DNA of 64,000 bases from Coprinellus micaceus (taxonomy: Eukaryota > Basidiomycota > Agaricomycetes > Agaricales > Psathyrellaceae), in contig OX596338.1 in the NCBI GenBank assembly GCA_951394405.1, positions 1,364,001 through 1,428,000 of the forward strand. Direction: 5' to 3'. Position 1 is the first letter of the stretch; each line of letters opens with the position of its first letter. Positions 24,550 through 36,575 of this stretch are shown here, in pieces. The notes under the pieces were generated by a model. The model made no database searches, had not been told where the DNA came from, and saw nothing but the letters and a program-made list of their open reading frames with translations. The translations under genes and the position numbers were made by a program.

Positions 24550-25560
24550 ATGTCAGACACCAAGGCGCGCCCTTCCAAGCTCAAGTTCAAGGGGGAAAAG
24601 TCCAAGAAGAAGCGCAAACGCGAAAATGGCGACGACGACGACGGCCCCAGCTCAAGCAAGCGCCGGGACGAAGAGGATCTCGACACATGGGTTCGCCCAG
24701 AGGCCGCCAATGAGATTCGAGGCCCCACATTTCTCGTGCACCCCTCAGATCCCTCCGCCCTGTCGATAAACTTCAACGCCACGTCTGGAAAGGTCGTTCT
24801 GCACTCTTTGGAAAAGGACACCGACACCGAGGAGCCAGTCAAGATCATGGACAGGACTCCAACAGACGTTGCTCAAGTGTGGGTGGTGACACGGATAGCA
24901 GGTTCTCCGACAATCAATATCCGAACAGGTACAGGCGAAGGCAAGTTTCTGTCCTGTGACAAGTACGGACTCGTCTCCGCCGATCGAGACGCTCGTGGGC
25001 CGCAGGAGGAATGGACGCCAGTGGTATTCCCGGATGGCATGGCCGCGTTCATGAACATGTACGAAAAGTATTTGTCCGTGGACGAGGTTGCCGGTGGTGC
25101 CCTTCAGTTGCGCGGCGATAGCGAAGAGGTCGGGTTCCGGGAACGCTTTTGGGTGAAGATTCAGTACAAGTACAAGAAGGAGGCACACGAGGAGGAGAAG
25201 AAGCGGAAGGACGGCGCCTCGGGGCCTTCAGCAGCCGATGAAAGCACCGCCAAGTACGTTGCCTTGAACCATTCTTGCCGGAACACACGTTTCTGACCTC
25301 ACTTTTGCAGCAAACTGTACCAGACCTGGGGCGCAGGGCGGACTGTACTGTCGACAGACGACAAGAAAGAGGTAAGCCGCATCTCCCCTTGGGTCCTCGC
25401 CTCGGCTGATACGATTTGCCTAGCTAAAACGTGCAAAGAAGGATGGGCGGTTAGCGGAGGCTCTGCTCGATCGTCGGGCAAAGTTGAAGAGGTGAGGACA
25501 ACGTTTCTCCACCCGCCCTACAGATTCTGACCGTCCCTGTATAGTGATCGTTTCTGCTGA
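24550..25560 (+). CDS. FRG1-like protein
   Basis: Homologue of FRG1, a nuclear/nucleolar protein with a beta-trefoil fold tied to RNA processing and actin bundling. The start at 24550 gives MSDTKARPSKLKFKGEKSKK, then a basic and acidic leader containing a likely nuclear localisation signal (KKKRKREN). Next are DTWVRPEAANEIRGPTFLVH, GEGKFLSCDKYGLVSADRDA, RGPQEEWTPVVFPDGMAAFM, MYEKYLSVDEVAGGALQLRG and EEVGFRERFWVKIQYKYKKE. Spliced 3' exons give KLYQTWGAGRTVLSTDDKKE, LKRAKKDGRLAEALLDRRAK and LKSDRFC with TGA at 25558-25560. The FLSCDKYG and VGFRERFWVKIQ blocks and the K-x-DRxC end are typical of the family. Three short introns are clustered near the 3' end. Confidence 0.92.
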
Positions 25561-25717
25561 ACATACCTCCTCATGTATTCTAGTTTTTGAGAGCAATGGA
25601 CTATCCTCTTTGCATCAACCCATTAACCGTTGCACTCCAAGTCAGGAGGCCTGAGGTATATAGGCCTGCGACACGAGTCACCACCAAGGTCACCTTCCGT
25701 TGTCTACCTTGGGACCT

Positions 25718-27753
25718 ATGGAGACGATTATGGAACCTCAGGATATCAAGCAACTCAAACAAATCCAGAATTTATATTACTTCATGGCAAGAACGCACTC
25801 CTCAAGCCGTTTCCAATACTTTCTGGTGAGTTTCTTCCGCCTCTCATCTTCCTTGTCTCGACCCAGACACCCAACCTCTAGAAGAAATGTCGACTTGGGA
25901 CCAAACATCTGAAGCTTCCGAGAGACAAGTTCTCGCACGAGCAGGACCCTGCGTTGTGGAAGTCCTTCATCCAAGAGGTGCCTTCCCCGTTGTCCCCGTA
26001 GCATTGAATTTCTCACCACTTTCGCAGATCTGCTCCACCGAAAAGTCCTTGTCCAAATATCAAAATCACTGGCCCATCAGGGTCTATTTCGACTTGCGAG
26101 TAGCCCTATACCGGGATGGAAAGTACCTTGGACGCGGACAAGTTCCGCAACCGGTGCGGCCAAAGGCAGTCTCTACCAAGCCCCCTGCAACAACCAGAGC
26201 GTCAACCCTGGCGGCCCTCACGCCATCTCCCCCAACGCCCCAACAGCCAAAGGTTCCTGAAGCTTCAGACCCAGTCAAGGCCAAAAAGCCAGCGCCCAAG
26301 CGCCGCCTCTTTGTCGGCAAACCACCTCCCGACATGCGCAAGTCGGTGGCTCTGAGGGCGCTGTCGGCCTCGCCGCCGCCTCCTCGTCCTCAGCCGGTGC
26401 CACCCCCGCAGGCGCCAGAGTGCGATGGGAGTGAAGATGAACTAACCGCTGCACCCTGTTCCGACTTGCCGTGGAAGCCCAAGGCAAATGTACATGTCCC
26501 TTTTACACTCCTCCATGACTCGCCTACTCACTAGACCTTTCAGGCCACCCCTCGGCACCCTCGCATCGAGGTTGTCCACGTCAGGTGCTACGACTGTGGC
26601 CGGTCGCTGACGCGCGAGTTCGCAGGTCCCACTTCGAGGATGTGTTCCCTTGTAGGTGACAACGATGAACAGTTCAACGTTCTCTTCGAGGCGGGGCTAG
26701 TCAGCGACAAGCATCTAAGCATCCTTCTCGACTGGCCGCTTGAGCGCCGGGGGTGGTTCTTTGAATGTCTGTCGACGTCTGCGTTTGTCAGACAGGCACT
26801 GAGGTCGAAGATACTTGGTACCACTGCGCCGAAGGACGGCCACGACGAGAAGAAGAACGTGACTTGGGTTGAGGAGGTGCAGGTCCAGAAGGCTGCTGAT
26901 GCTATCGATACGTCCCCGCCCCCCAAAAGGAAGTTCCTGGGGATCTTACATCCCTCGCCCGAGATGGAAGAGAAAATGACGGACCCTCGCGAGCCGATTG
27001 AGCTTCTGTTTGCCGCGATGGATTTGGGGGATAACCGAGGGCTCTTCGACGACATTGTGGTGGGTTATATCAGTGAGCCTTCGTTGGGTTCATGCTCACC
27101 AGCTTTCGCAGGCTTTGGTCGAGAAAGATGGAGAACCCTACATTCTGACTTATCGACCGTCGAGAGAGCAATTCGAGAACATCGTAAAGGCCGTAAGTCT
27201 CGCTTCCCCAGCTTCTCATCTCCGCCTCCGTCTGACTGGGTTGTCGGCTTAGATATTTAAAGAGCGTATTGTTTTCGAGCGGTATGAGAACCAGTGGCCG
27301 ATCCGATTCATCATCAAACGTATTGCGCGCAGGATGAAAAATAAGCCAGTCGACGACCACCTCACATCCACCCAACCGCAGAAGGTCCCGCCGGTTGCCC
27401 AGCCGAAAGTACGCAAGCAGACTCCTCCCTCTTGCCTCAAGAATTCCCCAACTCCGTCGATCCGCATCAGCTACACATGTCCGATTCACCCCGGCGTTGA
27501 CGTTGGTAAAGTTTCTCAGAAGGTCCACCAGCTCCTCCACAGTCGCGGCTTGGCGGAACTTCTCCCTGTTTTTGCCTCGGTCGGTATCAGAGATGAAGCT
27601 CACTTGCGGCAGTTCTGCGCATTCTCGGACGAGGAGAAGGATAGTGTGGTGGACGATTGTCGGCAGTGGGGGCGTCCTATCGACTTGAATGTCTTTCAGA
27701 GGTTGGCGCTGAAGGTTGAGTTTACGATGCAGGCAGTTGGGCAGTTGATCTGA
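25718..27753 (+). CDS. orphan fungal protein with duplicated YENxWP / GLxxxAHLR modules, copy 3
   Basis: Third member of the orphan family, about 7 kb from the tandem pair and on the other strand; about 585 residues from six exons. From METIMEPQDIKQL the order is: FSHEQDPALWKSFIQEICST; SLSKYQNHWPIRVYFDLR (module A1, near residue 75); a Pro-rich basic linker; CYDCGRSLTREFAGPTSRM; FEAGLVSDKHLSILLDWPLE (module B1, near 260); TDPREPIELLFAAMDLGDNR; DGEPYILTYRPSREQFENIV; IVFERYENQWPIRFIIKRIA (module A2, near 425); a Pro-rich linker; YTCPIHPGVDVGKVSQKVHQ; LLHSRGLAELLPVFASVGIR; EAHLRQFCAFSDEEKDSV; and DLNVFQRLALKVEFT (module B2, near 500-580). This is the clearest copy for defining the family. No localisation signal is evident. 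Function unknown. Confidence 0.75.
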
Positions 27754-27969
27754 ATATTCATCGGATTTTAACTGTCTTGTACCACACGGTGACTTTGGTG
27801 ACTACTACACCCTTATATCCATTCACATCTGTATGTTTTCCCCTGTAATTGTTGCTTGCGTTCGACGCGGGCGCTAGTCGCTAGATAGGGGTAGCAACCA
27901 AAATAGGAACGGCGTTTCTGGGAGCGAAACCGAATTTTAGATCAGCTAGCTTTCCTCTCTACCAACATC

Positions 27970-29103
27970 ATGTCACGACCAGAGTTCGTCGCTCCGCCGG
28001 AAATCGTACGGCTTGACCGAGCTATGCCCTATTGTCTCGAATGCTAACTGATACTCTAGTACTATGGCGACACAGAGGCCAAAAAATACACGCAAAAGTG
28101 CGCTTTACTCTATATATCTGAAATGGGTTATGGCGATGACCATGGGCGCTTGTTCTTAGCACTCGAAATCAGCAAATTCAAGCCGACATGACCTACCGAG
28201 CCCTGGAGCTTCTAAACTTGCCTCCTGATGAGCCTGCTTTCTTGTTGGATATTGGTTGTGGATCAGGGTTGTCTGGAGAGATCCTAGATGAGGAGGGCTA
28301 TCTGTGGGCAGGTGTAGATGTCGCTCCTAGTATGCTCGGTGAGTATCCGCATCACTATAATTCAATTGACATACCCAAATTTCCGTCGCGTTGCAGAGGT
28401 TGCATTAGAAAGAGAAGTGGAAGGCGATCTCTTCCTCCAGGACATCGGTCAGGGCTTTGGTTTCCGACCAGGAAGCTTTGACGGCGCAATCAGGTACACA
28501 ACTCAACCTACTCGTTCGGTGGTACCTTCCTGACTAAAAATATCCTCAGTATATCTGTCCTGCAATGGCTTCTCAACGCCGAAACCTCTCATCCCACCTC
28601 CTCCCCACCCCATCGCCTCACCCGTTTCTTCACCACCCTCCACTCCGCACTCAAAAACCCCTCCCGAGCCATTTTCCAATTCTACCCTACATCCGACGAC
28701 CAAATCCAGCTTATCACGTCGATAGCTCAAAAGGCTGGTTTCGGCGGAGGCATCGTCGTCGATTACCCAAACTCCAAAAAGGCAAGAAAGGTCTTCTTGT
28801 GTCTGTTTGTCGGACAACAAAAGCAACAGAAGTTGCCTGAGGGTCTCGATGGAGAGGAGGAAGAACAGGAAGCGAAGGTGCGATTCGAAAGGAGACGGGA
28901 GAGGGAGAAGGCGAGGTCGAAGGGCAAACGGAAGTCAGTGAAGGACCGCGATTGGATTTTGAAAAAGAAGGAGGTGCGTGAACACAGTCAATTATCAGCA
29001 CACGACCTGATGTTTCTTCCTCTAGTTATACCGCAAGCGAGGAAAGGACAGCGTCCCAAACGACTCAAAATACACTGGCCGCAAGAGGAAAACGTACTTC
29101 TAG
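27970..29103 (+). CDS. BUD23: 18S rRNA (guanine-N7) methyltransferase Bud23
   Basis: SAM-dependent enzyme that, with Trm112, makes the conserved m7G in the small-subunit rRNA and helps 40S export. The start at 27970 gives [12 protein letters not shown], then [13 protein letters not shown] across an intron, and [20 protein letters not shown]. The SAM pocket is [32 protein letters not shown]. Further blocks are [58 protein letters not shown] and [20 protein letters not shown]. The end is basic: [32 protein letters not shown] at 29101-29103. The C-terminal WILKKKELYRKRG...KYTxRKRK block is diagnostic. Five short introns. Confidence 0.94.
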
Positions 29104-29178
29104 ATTTGGCCTCTCAAAAATGTGTACTATGTACTATATATCCCGTACAGCTCAGGTCTGTGGCCCCCACCCTCCCGC

Positions 29179-30877
29179 CTACTTGAAGAGGGTATGTGAA
29201 GTTTCGACCGCCTCGGCTGGGTTTTCTGTCCGGATGAAGTGGCCTTGGAGGGCGGCCATGCTAACCCGCCTGCCGGCATCCCATTCGGTTTTCACCAGTT
29301 GTAGGAGGGTTTGCCCAAGTCTGTCGACATCAACCGCCGGAATGTCGCTTTCCCTCCCTACATAGAATTTCTCGAAAAGTGTGAGCGCTTGTTCGGGGTG
29401 AGCATCGTCGATCAGAACGGACAAGTCCACTCGTCCTGGCCGGATGAGTGCGGGGTCGAGCTTCTCGACGTGATTCGTTGTCAGGAAAACAATCCGTTCC
29501 TCTCCTGACGCAACACCATCGAGGGCATTCAGGAACCCGGAGAATGTGACGGACGATTGATATCTAGATCCCGCTAGTTAACCTTTCATGACACTCAGCT
29601 TGAAACGGGTCCTACCAAAGACTTACCCGTCTTCAGAGGTTTGTATCCGCTTATTGAAAGCGGCATCGACATCCTCCATTAATATGAAGCTTCGCTCGGG
29701 GGTATTGGACATTAAGTGCATGAGCTTATCGTCTGCGAGGCCTCGTTCCGACAGGTTGAGAAGGCAAATGTCGTATGACAATGACCCGGCAAGAGCTTGA
29801 ATGAAAGAAGTCTTCCCCGAACCAGGAGGGCCGTGGAGGAGATAGCCTCTTCGGTATGGAATACCTAGAGGTTGTTTTGAGTCGATCCGTACACAAAAGC
29901 GATGATCCATAGAAGGTTGGGTCCTCGGCAAACGCGTACATACCTCGATCAGCATACCATTGTTTTCGAGAGAGGAAGGCTTTGGCGTCCTGCTCGACCT
30001 TCTCTCCAACCCCGTTCGCCAGAACGACACTTTTCAAGGGCCGCTTATCTCGTGGTTTCCCAAAGGGCCGCCACTCCATTCCCCATGCGGTATGGACAAC
30101 GAGCTTGCCTTGCTGACCTTGCATGGCGAGGTCGCGAGCTTCGGAAAGGAGGTCATTGAACAGGTTTCGATCTCGGGAAAGGGTGGTAAGTGTAAGTGTC
30201 TCCCAGGGCTTTCCTGTGACAGCCTGGACCGAGCGCGTTTCGCGTTGTCGTTTCACCTAGACGCGGACTGTGGGTGAGATCATGCATCAGAAAGTTAGGA
30301 TGGCATTCCCGTACTTGCATCCAAGCACCTCGGTATTTGAAGTAGTGGTTACCCGGACCCGCGACCAACCGGAAGGCGGCGGAGCTGCTCCCATTCTTCC
30401 GTTGCTCGAACGCAGTTTCGACACTGAGGTTGTGGCTCTTGACCCAACTCGCAGCTCTACTCTGACCGGTCCGTTTGGACTGGTGAGCCATCCATGCCAG
30501 GAACCACTCGTAAGCCATATCCTTGTTGGTCATTTCGAGCGTTACGAGCATTCGGCGCTGCAGAGCAACAGCGCCCTGTTTGGCGCCCTGTCGGAGGATG
30601 GTCGCCCCGACACCCATAGCCTGTATCCCGAGGTAAGAAGAGGTCTGCGAACGTGACAGCACACTCACCATAAGACCAAAGCCTGCCTGGAAGTACGGGC
30701 TACGCTTGGGGATGACTTCGTCTCAAAACCCATGTATCCCGAGGATTCGAGCACCTACTTGTCGCCGACAAATCCCGCTAGCCATGATGCTTTCGCGTCG
30801 GTACCCGCCGTGACTGGTGTCGGAGTGTTCGGAACTGCGCTTGAGCTGGCCACTGGCCGCGATGCTGTGGCGTCCAT
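29179..30877 (-). CDS. BCS1: Bcs1, mitochondrial AAA ATPase chaperone of complex III
   Basis: Inner-membrane AAA ATPase that moves the folded Rieske iron-sulfur protein across the membrane during bc1 assembly. The start at 30877 gives [20 protein letters not shown] and a short polar leader. Exon 2 gives the single membrane segment ([20 protein letters not shown]), then [20 protein letters not shown] and [20 protein letters not shown] of the Bcs1-specific domain. The AAA module has [20 protein letters not shown] (Walker A), [37 protein letters not shown] (Walker B), [40 protein letters not shown] and the C-terminal lid. The stop is at 29179. The N-terminal membrane segment followed by an internal targeting signal is typical. 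Divergent from the J-domain gene, with about 220 bp between starts. Confidence 0.94.
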
Positions 30878-31096
30878 CGGGAGAACCTAATATCGAAGCA
30901 CCCCTCGAGGCTGGGTATTGTGTGATAGGTAGTGGACTAGGAAGAACGTTGAGGCAAGTTCGAAGTTGAATTTGCAAAAATATGATCCTTTGACACTCAG
31001 ATTAGGTAACCAATATATCAAAACGGCCAGACGCGACGCGACACTCTTGCTTTGTAGTCACCACAACGGTCGTGGCTCTTCCCCCTGTTCGCAGCC

Positions 31097-32954
31097 ATGG
31101 CGTCGCACACAAAGATCTCAGTCACTCAGGCTTACGCTGCCCTCGGTGTGGAGCCGGTAAATTCGGTCTTTCGTTAGATATGCGTCGTATCTCCCGCTGA
31201 CGTTTTTCGTGTCTGCCAGGGATGCACGTTTGAAGAAGCCAGGGCGAGCTACAGAAAAGTGAGTTTGAGTTTCTCCATTCTGTGATAGTCGTATTTATGC
31301 TTCGAAGGCTGCTCTTCGTACCCACCCAGACAAGAATCCCGACAATCCTGAGGCGACAGCCGAGTTTCAGCGCATTGGCGAGGCGTTCCATGTGCTGTCA
31401 AAGCATCTTTCTGACCCCACGGGCTCGGACTGGGATTACTCGGACGATGATGAATACTTCGAGGACGACGACGGCTACTATGGTATTGATATCATGGACT
31501 TTCTGATGTAGGTGTCCAGCCATCCTTACCCAACTCGGTTTTGACGCCCAACCCTTTCAGGTTCATGTTCACCCGCGAGATGGGGGGCGGGTACAGGCCG
31601 AATATGAGATTCCGTCCGCCCGGTAAGCAGTATGTGTTTGTATGCTTTCTGGCCGGCTCTCATGTACTGTAGGCGGAGCCCACATGCACTTCCCAGGGCA
31701 TGGCGGTGGCGGGCCGTTCTTCAGGACTGAGTATGGTGGTCCAAGGGAGCAGGAACCTCGGGAGACCCAACGGCAGTATCAGGAGAGAATGGAGCAAGGC
31801 AGGAAGGAGCGAGAAGAGGCTGCCGAACGGAGAGAGAGAGAAGCTCGCATTCGCAAGGAACGGCAGGCGAGGGAGCGGGAGGAAGGTGAGGCAAAATGCC
31901 GAATTCTCCTTAGGGGCGACCATGTCTGACCTCTGATGCGTCTCCCGATAGAGAAACAAGCGGCTGAGAAACGGCAAAAGCAAAAGCAAGAGGAAAAGAA
32001 GTCAAAGGTCGAGAAGGAGCGGAAGAAAGCCGAGGAAGCTTCCAAACAGCGATTCCAAAAGTCCCAAAAGCTCCGATCTGAGGTCTTCAAAGCGGCTCGT
32101 GAAGGGAACATCGCAAAGGTGAAGCAAGGCGTATGGGGGAATTCCGTGGATGCGACCGGCGGGGAAGTGAGGCCTGGAGGCGAGGAGTTCGTGAAGGCCA
32201 AACCCAAAGACCCCAAAGAAACGCTCCTTCACATCGCCGCGAAGCGAGATGATTTGGATCTCATTGAATGGCTCGACTCGCATGGTATGTCATCCCTTGG
32301 GTTTGATTGTAGTATCATTCTGACGCCATGACAGGTGCCGATATGGAGGAAAGGGACTCTCAAGGGCATACCGTCCTTCATACCGCGCTGAAGTCTGGCC
32401 GTGTCGCGATCTCCAAGCACATTTTCGAGAACTATCCACCTGGCGATGCTGAATCGATGTACGACCCTCCTAGAAACTCCAGCCTTCTCGCTTTAGCCAT
32501 CCAGTCCATGGAGCCCGAGCTGGTCTGGCTTGTGCTGGATAACAAGTTAGCTTCCGCCATGGACATTGATAAGGCGTGGCAACAGATGACATCCTCCAAC
32601 ACCAAGTCGCCGTCGGGTACCAAGTTCAAAGAATCCGACAAGTATTCTGATATCATCGAACTGCTCAAGAAGTTCGGCACCCTAACACCTCCTGCAACTC
32701 CGCTCAATACGAGCGATGCTTCCAAGCCATTCCAGGCGCAACAGAAAGCTGGGATCGAGAAGGAACACCAGAAACAACAGTCGCGCGACGCCACATCTCA
32801 AGCATCGTCGGTTCACGAATCCGCGGCCCCGCCGACATCCTCCCAGGCGAAGGTCAATGCAAACTATCAGGAAGGTGCCTTTCGTGGCCGCGGCCGTGGT
32901 CGGGGCCGGGGGAGAGGTCGAGGCAGAGGCAGAGGTCGCGGTCAACAGGTTTGA
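31097..32954 (+). CDS. J-domain / ankyrin-repeat protein with Arg-Gly-rich tail
   Basis: I know of no standard gene with this exact architecture. The start at 31097 gives [20 protein letters not shown], then an N-terminal J domain: [20 protein letters not shown] with the catalytic HPD intact ([20 protein letters not shown]). Next is an acidic stretch ([18 protein letters not shown]), a Gly/His-rich loop ([14 protein letters not shown]), and a long charged coiled coil (about residues 130-240, Glu/Lys/Arg/Gln). Ankyrin-like repeats follow: [60 protein letters not shown]. The C-terminus is Ser/Gln-rich and ends in an Arg-Gly run (32880-32948), an RNA-binding-like tail, before TGA at 32952-32954. 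It should recruit Hsp70 to ankyrin-bound clients, perhaps on ribosomes or RNA; that is inference. Confidence 0.85.
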
Positions 32955-34239
32955 GACTTCCTCTGGGACGCGCCCTTCCAAGTTTCCGTGAATTTTCGTT
33001 CAAGGGTCCTGGAGTATTCGGTCTATTGTCACATTCTCAGCGGTTCGCAGCAGCAACACCCGCGCTTTTGCCGTCACTTCTTGTCCGTCTTTTCATTCTC
33101 ACCACTCTTGTCGCCTCGCCCGCTGTACCATATGTGCCCCGTTTCCAGTTGCGCATAACTTCACTCATTCTCGTTCAATCGATAACCGGTCTACATATCC
33201 ATGCACCTGCCTTCTGTTTGTCCCCTGCATTCTTGTTCATCTGTATCATGTCGTTCCGTTATTCCCCTGGTACCAGTGTTTATTCTCCACCTTTTAGTAA
33301 CAATCGAACTCTTTCGCCGTGACATTCCCCGCTTTAAAGACCGATCTTGAGAAGCAATGCCTGTAGGCAATGTGAAGAGTTGCCCCACCGGTGAGTTGGA
33401 TCGGGGTGCCTTCTGGGAGGAGGCCCTCACACGCCGGTGAGTTATGTACAAGGTTTGCGATCGTTTGGCTGTGCTCCGATCTGAGTACCGGAAAGAGTGT
33501 TCCGCTTGCCGTGGATATGGGAAGGACGTTCATTAGATGAATTTGCTGCTTCTGTAAGCTATGTACCTCCTAAAACCTAATAACTATCTGTGAAACGCTG
33601 CGAGACTGCGAAGTCATAGCAGCAAGCGGCGTTGGTCAGTCGGATGTTCCAGCGCCCTTGAAAGCTTTTGACCAAATCTAAATCGATGCTCCTCGATCGA
33701 TAGCTTACCCTTCCTGGAGCCTCCAGGTGGGGAACGGCCTTGAGCTCCGAAACTAGTGGGGCATGCGGCCTCCTTGAAGCTCGACGGTAAAGATCGCCCA
33801 CACCCTGACCCTCCCGCGAGCTGGGATAGTGGAAGAAGCCCTCGACGATCGTCTCGTATATACTGCGCTCCCATTCATTTAGGGATTTTCCTGTGCTGGT
33901 ATTCGCCTTTCGAAGGTCAAGGAGCGCTCATCTCAGGGCGCTTGATGGTAAGAAGTGTGATTTAGACCTGAGTTGTCGTCTAAGCGAGGCGTTTTAAGGA
34001 GATAGACGTTTGGATCTATGCCTCGAGGTCGAGTTTTCGATTATTTCTCCCTGTGCATCCCTCACAACCAGGATTTCCGAGTGAATGGGCGGTGATGGAG
34101 TCAGTAATAGGAGTGACAGCGGCCAACTTGGGCGCGTTGGAAGGGTTTGGTAAACAAACGCAAACTTGTGCCTTGAACACGAACCACCACTACAGCACCG
34201 TCCCTGGTGCATTCAACAAGCTCTGTTTGACAATTCAAC
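32955..34239. other. 1.3 kb without an assured gene; possible small minus-strand gene
   Basis: The first 300 bp look like the 3' UTR of the J-domain gene. On the minus strand between about 33920 and 33577, two overlapping frames read like protein. One has SLNEWERSIYETIVEGFFHY and GDLYRRASRRPHAPLVSELK; the other starts at an ATG at 33874 and ends KLSRALEHPTDQRRLLL. A further minus frame at 33294-33533 includes SEHSQTIANLVHNSPACEGL. I cannot join these into one model with good splice sites, and no family is recognisable. It could be a lineage-specific gene, a decayed gene or chance. Confidence 0.3.
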
Positions 34240-35641
34240 ATGGGTCGACTAGCCGAAATGCAAAGAAAGCTCCTCGAGGTGCGTGTATCTTGGTCAAATG
34301 ACTACCTGCTGCACAATTCACCTGACTGCGCGATCCATAGCAAATGATGGGCCCTGAAGCTATGGGCGTTGCAAACGCGAACCTTCATTGGTCCGATGAA
34401 AAGGTTTGCAGGAACTTCTTGTGTGGGACCTGTCCCCACTCCCTTTTTACCAATACAGTGAGTCCTCGTTCCCGTTTCACGCTTCATCCCGCTTCCGTGA
34501 CGGTCGAAATAGCCGCTGACCTTGTACCTTTCTTGCACGCAACAGAAAATGGACCTGGGTGCCTGCCCGAAGTCACATACCGAAAGGCTCAAGACTGAAT
34601 TCCTTGCCGCGAAGGAGGCCAAGCCCGACGACCCAGTCTTCGGCAGGTTCCAGATGGAGTATGAGGCAAATATCTTCGCCTTCGTAGACGAGTGCGACAG
34701 GAGGATCCGTGCTGCGCATCGTCGACTTGAAAAGACGCCGGAGGAGAACGCGAAGACGACCAACTTGGTGCGCGTCATTTTGCCTCACTCGAGGTGGCTT
34801 GAATGCAACAGGGTACTGACCAATTCGCGGGTTCCCAATTCATCGGTGCGCAGATGCGTGAAATAGCGGAAATTGAGCTTGCCATTCAGGGTGGTACGGA
34901 GAAGATTGAGCAACTTGGTGGGTTCCGTCGAAAGGTCGATCGCTGTGTTTCCGGTATCCTAACTATCCGCGACCCGGTAGGTGAACAAGGACAGGTGGAC
35001 GAGTCGCTGCGCGAGATGGCAGCTATTGAAGCCTTGAAGAGCGAGAAGGCCGACAAGGAGGTGAGTCTTGAGTGTCCCTGACCATTCTCGAAATAGCTAG
35101 CTCACTACGCACATCTGGTGCATTTCAGCGAGAGCTTCAGCAACTGACGGACACCTCCGGAGCTTCAGGTCACCAAAAGCTTCGCGTTTGCGATGTTTGT
35201 GGAGCCTACCTGTCTGTCCTTGATTCGGATCGTCGGTTGGCCGATCACTTTGGTGGAAAGGTATGGCCCTGAGCACCTGATATATGCAACATTTACTCAA
35301 GTTCGTCCTGCTATAGATGCATTTGGGCTACCACGAACTTCGAAATATGTTGGCCAAATTCAAAGAGGATCGTGAGAAGCGTAAAGCAGCGAACCCAGGT
35401 TCTGGAGGCCCAGGGGGTTCTTCTGCATCCGGACCCCCCGGAGGACGCTCCGGCGAACGTCCAAGGGACGACTACCGTGACCGCGGTGGATTTGAGCGAC
35501 ATTCGTCGTCGTCGCGTTACGAGTGGGTCACCTATGCTCGTGCTATGCTCGTGTTGTTGCTAACAGTTTCCGGTCTATTTTAGTGACAGGCGGAGGGGGG
35601 ACAGAGAGCGCTCAAGAAGCCCAGGACGACGAAGATTCTGA
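34240..35641 (+). CDS. LUC7: U1 snRNP protein Luc7
   Basis: Component of the U1 snRNP that stabilises pairing of U1 with the 5' splice site. The start at 34240 gives MGRLAEMQRKLLEQMMGPEA, where the first intron follows LLE. Then come VCRNFLCGTCPHSLFTNTKM and DLGACPKSHTERLKTEFLAA (the first zinc finger, C3H type), FQMEYEANIFAFVDECDRRI and RAAHRRLEKTPEENAKTTNL. After a coiled-coil segment (EKIEQLGEQGQVDESLREMA) it has HQKLRVCDVCGAYLSVLDSD, RRLADHFGGKMHLGYHELRN (the second, C2H2 finger). The tail is Gly/Ser/Arg-rich (GPPGGRSGERPRDDYRDRGG) and ends SRSPGRRRF with TGA at 35639-35641. This RS-like tail is typical of the family. About seven introns. Confidence 0.94.
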
Positions 35642-36575
35642 TCTTGATGCATGGTGCGTGATTTACCTGCATCAGACGCTGAATGCATGTGCAGTTTCTA
35701 AAACCAGTTGTTACAGGATGCGAACTTGGGGCGGTGACTCGAGTTTGGACTCGAAGGAAATGTCAAATGTACTCGTCTCTTGCCACCAAATGTATAGGAG
35801 GAGTCGCTGCGTTCCGAGGGTCTCAACCCCGATAGCCGGGCCTTTGGGTTACTGGATTTGTGACTGTGAAGAGGCGGATACACGACTATCTATCATGCTT
35901 TGGGTCAGCTGTTGTATCCTTTATGCTACCGATATCACAGAGATCCGGCTGGAGGTAGCGCAGGGCTGCAATATTCACGTTTTGAGCGCTAGTGGGGCAA
36001 GAGAGTGGTATCGGACAAATTCTGGGTCATGGAATTTGGGAAGAGAAGGATATCTCGATTTAGAGGTAAATGAGATCACTGCGGCAAGGCAATGGAGGAA
36101 AAGAATATATCTCGGGGTATATATTATTTTTGCGTGACTGTGACATGGAATTGTAGGAGTCACATGGGGTGTGACGAATCGGGGATTGGACTCGACGGAA
36201 TGCGAGAGGGAACGGAGCTTGCCTTCTGAACAATCTATCACCGCCTCGTCGTCGTCTGCAGCGACCACAGTCCATTCGTCGCTGTCCCTGTTCGTCCAGT
36301 GCTCCCCCACACAGTCCGCAGACTGAACGCCCCTTGATCCAGGACCTCAACGTCGCCGGCGATCCGTCCGCAGCGAGTCCGGCGAGATTCACGAGAGAGC
36401 TGCTTTGTGCCCAGGCGCCTCGACGTCTCCTGTGTGCCCTACTGCTCGACCACTAGCCAACTGTGCGCGTATACACGTGTGCACTGCATCGATCGTGTCT
36501 GATCACCACGGGGTTCTGCTATTTATTGCAGGGTTGGACCGGTGCTGAACTCTCGACCGCATATAGCACCCTCCC
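35642..36575. other. 0.9 kb intergenic region; nothing recognised
   Basis: This lies between the stop of LUC7 and the start of the Ser/Pro-rich gene, both plus strand, so it should hold the LUC7 3' UTR and the promoter and 5' UTR of the next gene. The distal half is AT-richer (around 36110-36135). Open frames on either strand show no coherent domain. Confidence 0.5.
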
